Assembly: GCA_011048615.1 (NCBI GenBank) | Contig: DSDT01000374.1 | Span: 1 to 33,102, forward strand | DNA: 33,102 bases | DNA from: Chloroflexota bacterium | Lineage (GTDB): Bacteria > Chloroflexota > Anaerolineae > B4-G1 | Reading direction: 5' to 3' | Shown: in pieces, positions 30,755 through 33,102 of the stretch | Position numbering within the stretch: position 1 is the stretch's first letter | How the letters are laid out: each line of letters opens with the position of its first letter | Program-made: the position numbers and the translations under genes | The notes under the pieces: model-generated | Seen by the model: the letters and a program-made list of their open reading frames with translations, nothing else | What the model was told of the DNA's origin: nothing | The model's database searches: none

Positions 30755-32272
30755 ATGGACGTACACGTCATCCCTGGAGTCATTCAGGAGAGCGATGCCG
30801 ACGCTATTGTCGTCAATCTGTTCGAGGATGTGCAGCATCCCGGCGGCGCCACTGGGGCTGTCGATGCCGCGTTGAACGGTGCGATTGACGAGTTGATCGC
30901 CAGCGGTGATTTCACTGGCCAGGTCGGACAGGTGGCCGTGTTGTATCCCCGGGGTGCGATCCCGGCCCGGCGTGTCATCCTGGTGGGGCTCGGGCCGCGG
31001 GCCGAGTTCTACGCCGACCCGGCCGAGGGGGTGCGCCGTGCGGCGGCCAGCGCCATCCAAAAAGCACGCGACCTCGAGACCAAGCGTGTGGTCAGCATTC
31101 TCCACGGCGCTGGGGCCGGCGGTCTTTCTGTCGAGGATGCGGCCCGGGCTGTTGTAGAGGGAAGCTTGCTAGGGTTGTACGAGTATCAAGGTCAAAAGAC
31201 CGAGGCCCATTCCAAGGAACCGCCCCAGGTTTTGGAGCTGGTGATTTTCGGTGAGGAGGACGTACCCGCCGCTCAGCAGGGTGTGGAGAGAGGGTGCGTC
31301 ATCGCCCAAAGCGTCGCTCTGACGCGCGATCTGGTCAATCTGCCGCCCAACATCTGCACCCCGGCCTACCTGGCCCAGACCGCCGCCGAGGTGGCCGCCG
31401 AGGTGGGGCTGGACGTTCGTGTGCTGGACCGCGAGCAGATGGAAGCCCTGAACATGGGCGCGCTGTTGGCCGTGGCCCAGGGCAGCGATGCGCCTCCCAA
31501 GTTCATCATCCTGGAGCACAACGCCGACCGCTCCGACGAATTGGATACCCTCGTGCTGGTCGGTAAGGGGATTACCTTCGATACGGGGGGGTACAGCCTC
31601 AAGGGCCATGAAGGGATGGCCACGATGAAGACCGATATGGCCGGCGCGGCAGTCGTCATCGGTGCACTGCGGGCCATTGGAATGCTCGATCTGCCTCTGC
31701 ACGTGGTTGGCCTGACCCCGGCTTCCGATAACATGATCAGTGGTCGGGCCTACCGTCCCCAAGAAGTCGTCACTGCCAGCAACGGCGCTACCATCGAGAT
31801 CAAATCTACCGATGCCGAGGGGCGCATGCTCCTGGCCGACGCCCTGGTCTATGCCCGGCGGTTCGAACCGACTGCAGTGGTGGACATTGCCACGCTGACC
31901 GGCGCGTGTGTCGTCGCCCTGGGCAAGGGGATTGCGGCGGGTCTCTTTAGCACTGACGACGCACTGCGAGACGCTCTCCTGGGTGCCAGCAAGGCTACGG
32001 CCGAAAAGCTCTGGCCTCTGCCCCTGTTTCCCGAATACAAGAAGCGGCTCGAATCCCAAACGGCGGACCTGCGGAACAGTGCCGACCGAATGGACGGAGT
32101 GGGAACCTCGGCCACGTTCCTCAAGCAGTTCGTGGATTATCCGGCCTGGGCCCACGTGGATATGGCAGGGATGGCCTATGGCATCAAGGGCATTCCGTAC
32201 ATCCCAGAAAAGAGCAGCACTGGCTTTGGCGTGCGCCTGTTCGTCGAGTTGGCGCGGCGCTGGAAGCGTTGA
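30755..32272 (+). CDS. pepA: Leucyl aminopeptidase (M17 family)
   Basis: A 505-residue M17 aminopeptidase that removes N-terminal residues from peptides in the cytoplasm, normally as a hexamer with two metal ions. Catalytic region: LVGKGITFDTGGYSLK (lysine and aspartate ligands), MKTDMAGAAVVIGA, and STDAEGRMLLADAL, where most members have NTDAEGR. The N-terminal macrodomain-like part (about 1-160) is complete, and the C-terminal end includes WAHVDMAGMAY and STGFGVRLFVEL. ATG 30755 follows AGGAGGAG. It probably shares a transcript with the alarmone hydrolase, linking peptide turnover with starvation signalling (inference). Confidence 0.95.
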   Translation: MDVHVIPGVIQESDADAIVVNLFEDVQHPGGATGAVDAALNGAIDELIASGDFTGQVGQVAVLYPRGAIPARRVILVGLGPRAEFYADPAEGVRRAAASAIQKARDLETKRVVSILHGAGAGGLSVEDAARAVVEGSLLGLYEYQGQKTEAHSKEPPQVLELVIFGEEDVPAAQQGVERGCVIAQSVALTRDLVNLPPNICTPAYLAQTAAEVAAEVGLDVRVLDREQMEALNMGALLAVAQGSDAPPKFIILEHNADRSDELDTLVLVGKGITFDTGGYSLKGHEGMATMKTDMAGAAVVIGALRAIGMLDLPLHVVGLTPASDNMISGRAYRPQEVVTASNGATIEIKSTDAEGRMLLADALVYARRFEPTAVVDIATLTGACVVALGKGIAAGLFSTDDALRDALLGASKATAEKLWPLPLFPEYKKRLESQTADLRNSADRMDGVGTSATFLKQFVDYPAWAHVDMAGMAYGIKGIPYIPEKSSTGFGVRLFVELARRWKR

Positions 32273-32326
32273 CTCGTGCGAGTCTGTCCCGTCAGATCAG
32301 CGGTTCTCTTGCCTGGGCTGATTATC

Positions 32327-32448
32327 TTGACAATGTCAGATTAGAAAACAGGACACGGATTTTCGCGGATGCATACAGATACCTGTGATTCTTATCCGTG
32401 AAAATCCGTGTCCGAAACATTGTTTGCACTGAAATGTGATATTGTCAA
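32327..32448. mobile_element. 122-bp MITE-like element related to the one at 27548
   Basis: TTGACAATGTCAGATT (32327-32342) and AATGTGATATTGTCAA (32433-32448) are inverted repeats at 14 of 16 positions. The right end matches the ends of the 27548-27876 element at 14 of 16 positions too. TTATC flanks both sides (32322-32326 and 32450-32454), a possible 5-base target duplication. Inside, GGACACGGATTTTCGCGGAT (32351-32370) pairs with ATCCGTGAAAATCCGTGTCC (32394-32413) at 19 of 20 positions. No open frame. It lies between the convergent aminopeptidase and secreted-protein genes and may serve as their terminator. Confidence 0.68.
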
Positions 32449-32465
32449 GTTATCCTGGGGCGGGT

Positions 32466-33102
32466 CTAGTCCGGCCGGTCAGGGTAAAAGTCTACGACTG
32501 TCTGTTCTCCGACGAAGGATAGCGCGGCCGCCCGTCCCCTTACAGCTTCGAGCACGAGATTTGTGCCGGTAGTCTGGGCCACTGTTTGGCTCAGCATCTC
32601 GAGGGGCAGGGCCAGGCCGATGACAGTGCGAGACTCCCCTATGCGGAAGCGGGGGACGCCGGGACCATCTACCCATTGCCCCTGGTTGGAATCCCAGACC
32701 AGGAAGTAAGGGGCATACTCGGCCTGAACTGGGTTGTACAGCACGCCGATGATGACGTCGTCCCCCAGGTCGGGATTGATGCGGGCCGAGTTGACAGGAC
32801 GCCCAGTGGCCGTGTTGCCATCCAGGTCGAGGGCAAAGAGCCAATCTGTGTAGGCGGGGGGATCGGGGATGGGGGCGTACAGGGTCATCCATAGCAGGAT
32901 CTCGCCCTCGGCTGCCCATCCGGCCAGTTCCTCTGGCACTCCCAAAGTGGGCAACAAGTTGATCTGTAGGTTCGGTTCCACGTTGGCGGTGCGAATATCT
33001 ATGCTGCCGGGAGCCCCCTCGACGGGAGCTCCGGTGTCATAGAGGCCCACGTCGCCCTGGCGGTCGGTGGGCAGAGGGGTGGGAGTGGGCGAGGGGATAG
33101 GA
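32466..33102 (-). CDS. Secreted or lipid-anchored protein, partial (N-terminus outside window)
   Basis: The frame is open to the right edge and stops at TAG (complement of 32466-32468). The visible 211 or so residues begin with a Pro/Thr/Ser linker (PIPSPTPTPLPTDRQGD), typical of exported Chloroflexota proteins just after a lipobox or signal peptide. The rest is a beta-rich domain with LFALDLDGNTATGRP, GDDVIIGVLYNP, PYFLVWDSNQGQWVDGP and VIGLALPLEMLSQ. I do not recognise the family; the Asp-rich LDLDGNTATG looks like a possible calcium or surface loop. An internal GTG at 33050 is in frame but unlikely to be the start because the linker continues upstream. No neighbour suggests a function. Confidence 0.7.
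   Translation of the reverse strand, partial: PIPSPTPTPLPTDRQGDVGLYDTGAPVEGAPGSIDIRTANVEPNLQINLLPTLGVPEELAGWAAEGEILLWMTLYAPIPDPPAYTDWLFALDLDGNTATGRPVNSARINPDLGDDVIIGVLYNPVQAEYAPYFLVWDSNQGQWVDGPGVPRFRIGESRTVIGLALPLEMLSQTVAQTTGTNLVLEAVRGRAAALSFVGEQTVVDFYPDRPD

Overview
The window reads as a chromosomal segment of a GC-rich bacterium, most likely a member of the Chloroflexota (Anaerolineae-like). This assignment is an inference from gene style and is not proven. Pointers are a Roadblock/LC7-V4R-response-regulator cluster, a response regulator with a decayed GGDEF-like tail, a T-box-controlled valS, a secreted protein with a Pro/Thr-rich linker, and many short palindromic dispersed repeats. No tRNA, rRNA or CRISPR array is visible.

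Layout. 1-1726 (+): C-terminal end of a Roadblock/LC7 protein, a V4R-domain protein and a response regulator, forming a small signalling module. 1839-6796 (+): a polyprenyl-phosphate sugar synthase (GT2) translationally coupled to a 1405-residue fusion of a YfhO-type membrane glycosyltransferase and a MOP/Wzx-type flippase. 6810-7646 (-): an MBL-fold hydrolase with its own promoter. 7816-10575 (-): a soluble four-PAS hybrid histidine kinase. It diverges from valS (11215-13944, +), which has a consensus promoter and a T-box leader. 14080-18453 (+): a biotin-dependent carboxyltransferase operon (12S/PccB-like subunit, a four-helix membrane protein, a cupin, a 5S/OadA-like subunit and a biotin carrier). 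It lacks both a biotin carboxylase and a decarboxylase beta subunit, which resembles a transcarboxylase. 18655-22841 (+): an oligopeptide-type ABC importer (binding lipoprotein and two permeases, no ATPases) followed by a DhnA-type aldolase. 22909-27341 (+): a Cys-rich DUF3795 protein, a zinc alcohol dehydrogenase, a REC-GAF-histidine kinase and an MFS/GPH-like transporter, the last preceded by a perfect 15-bp palindrome.

27342-28136 holds no convincing gene. It carries nested mobile-element-like DNA: a 329-bp element with perfect 16-bp terminal inverted repeats, interrupted by a 119-bp element with perfect 14-bp ends and a perfect 9-bp target duplication, plus an array of GC-rich hairpins. 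A shorter relative of the outer element lies at 32327-32448. 28137-29136 (+): a TPR protein and a small CBU_0592-like membrane protein. They converge on a cold-shock protein/RRM RNA-binding protein bicistron (29739-29196, -) through a shared bidirectional terminator. The cold-shock operon begins with a long 5' hairpin and diverges, through closely spaced promoters, from a standalone HD-type alarmone hydrolase (30092-30697, +) and leucyl aminopeptidase (30755-32272, +). The window ends inside a minus-strand secreted-type protein.

The most unusual items are the YfhO-flippase fusion coupled to its probable lipid-sugar donor enzyme, the nested MITE-like elements with a readable insertion history, and the cold-shock/RRM operon placed back to back with an alarmone hydrolase.
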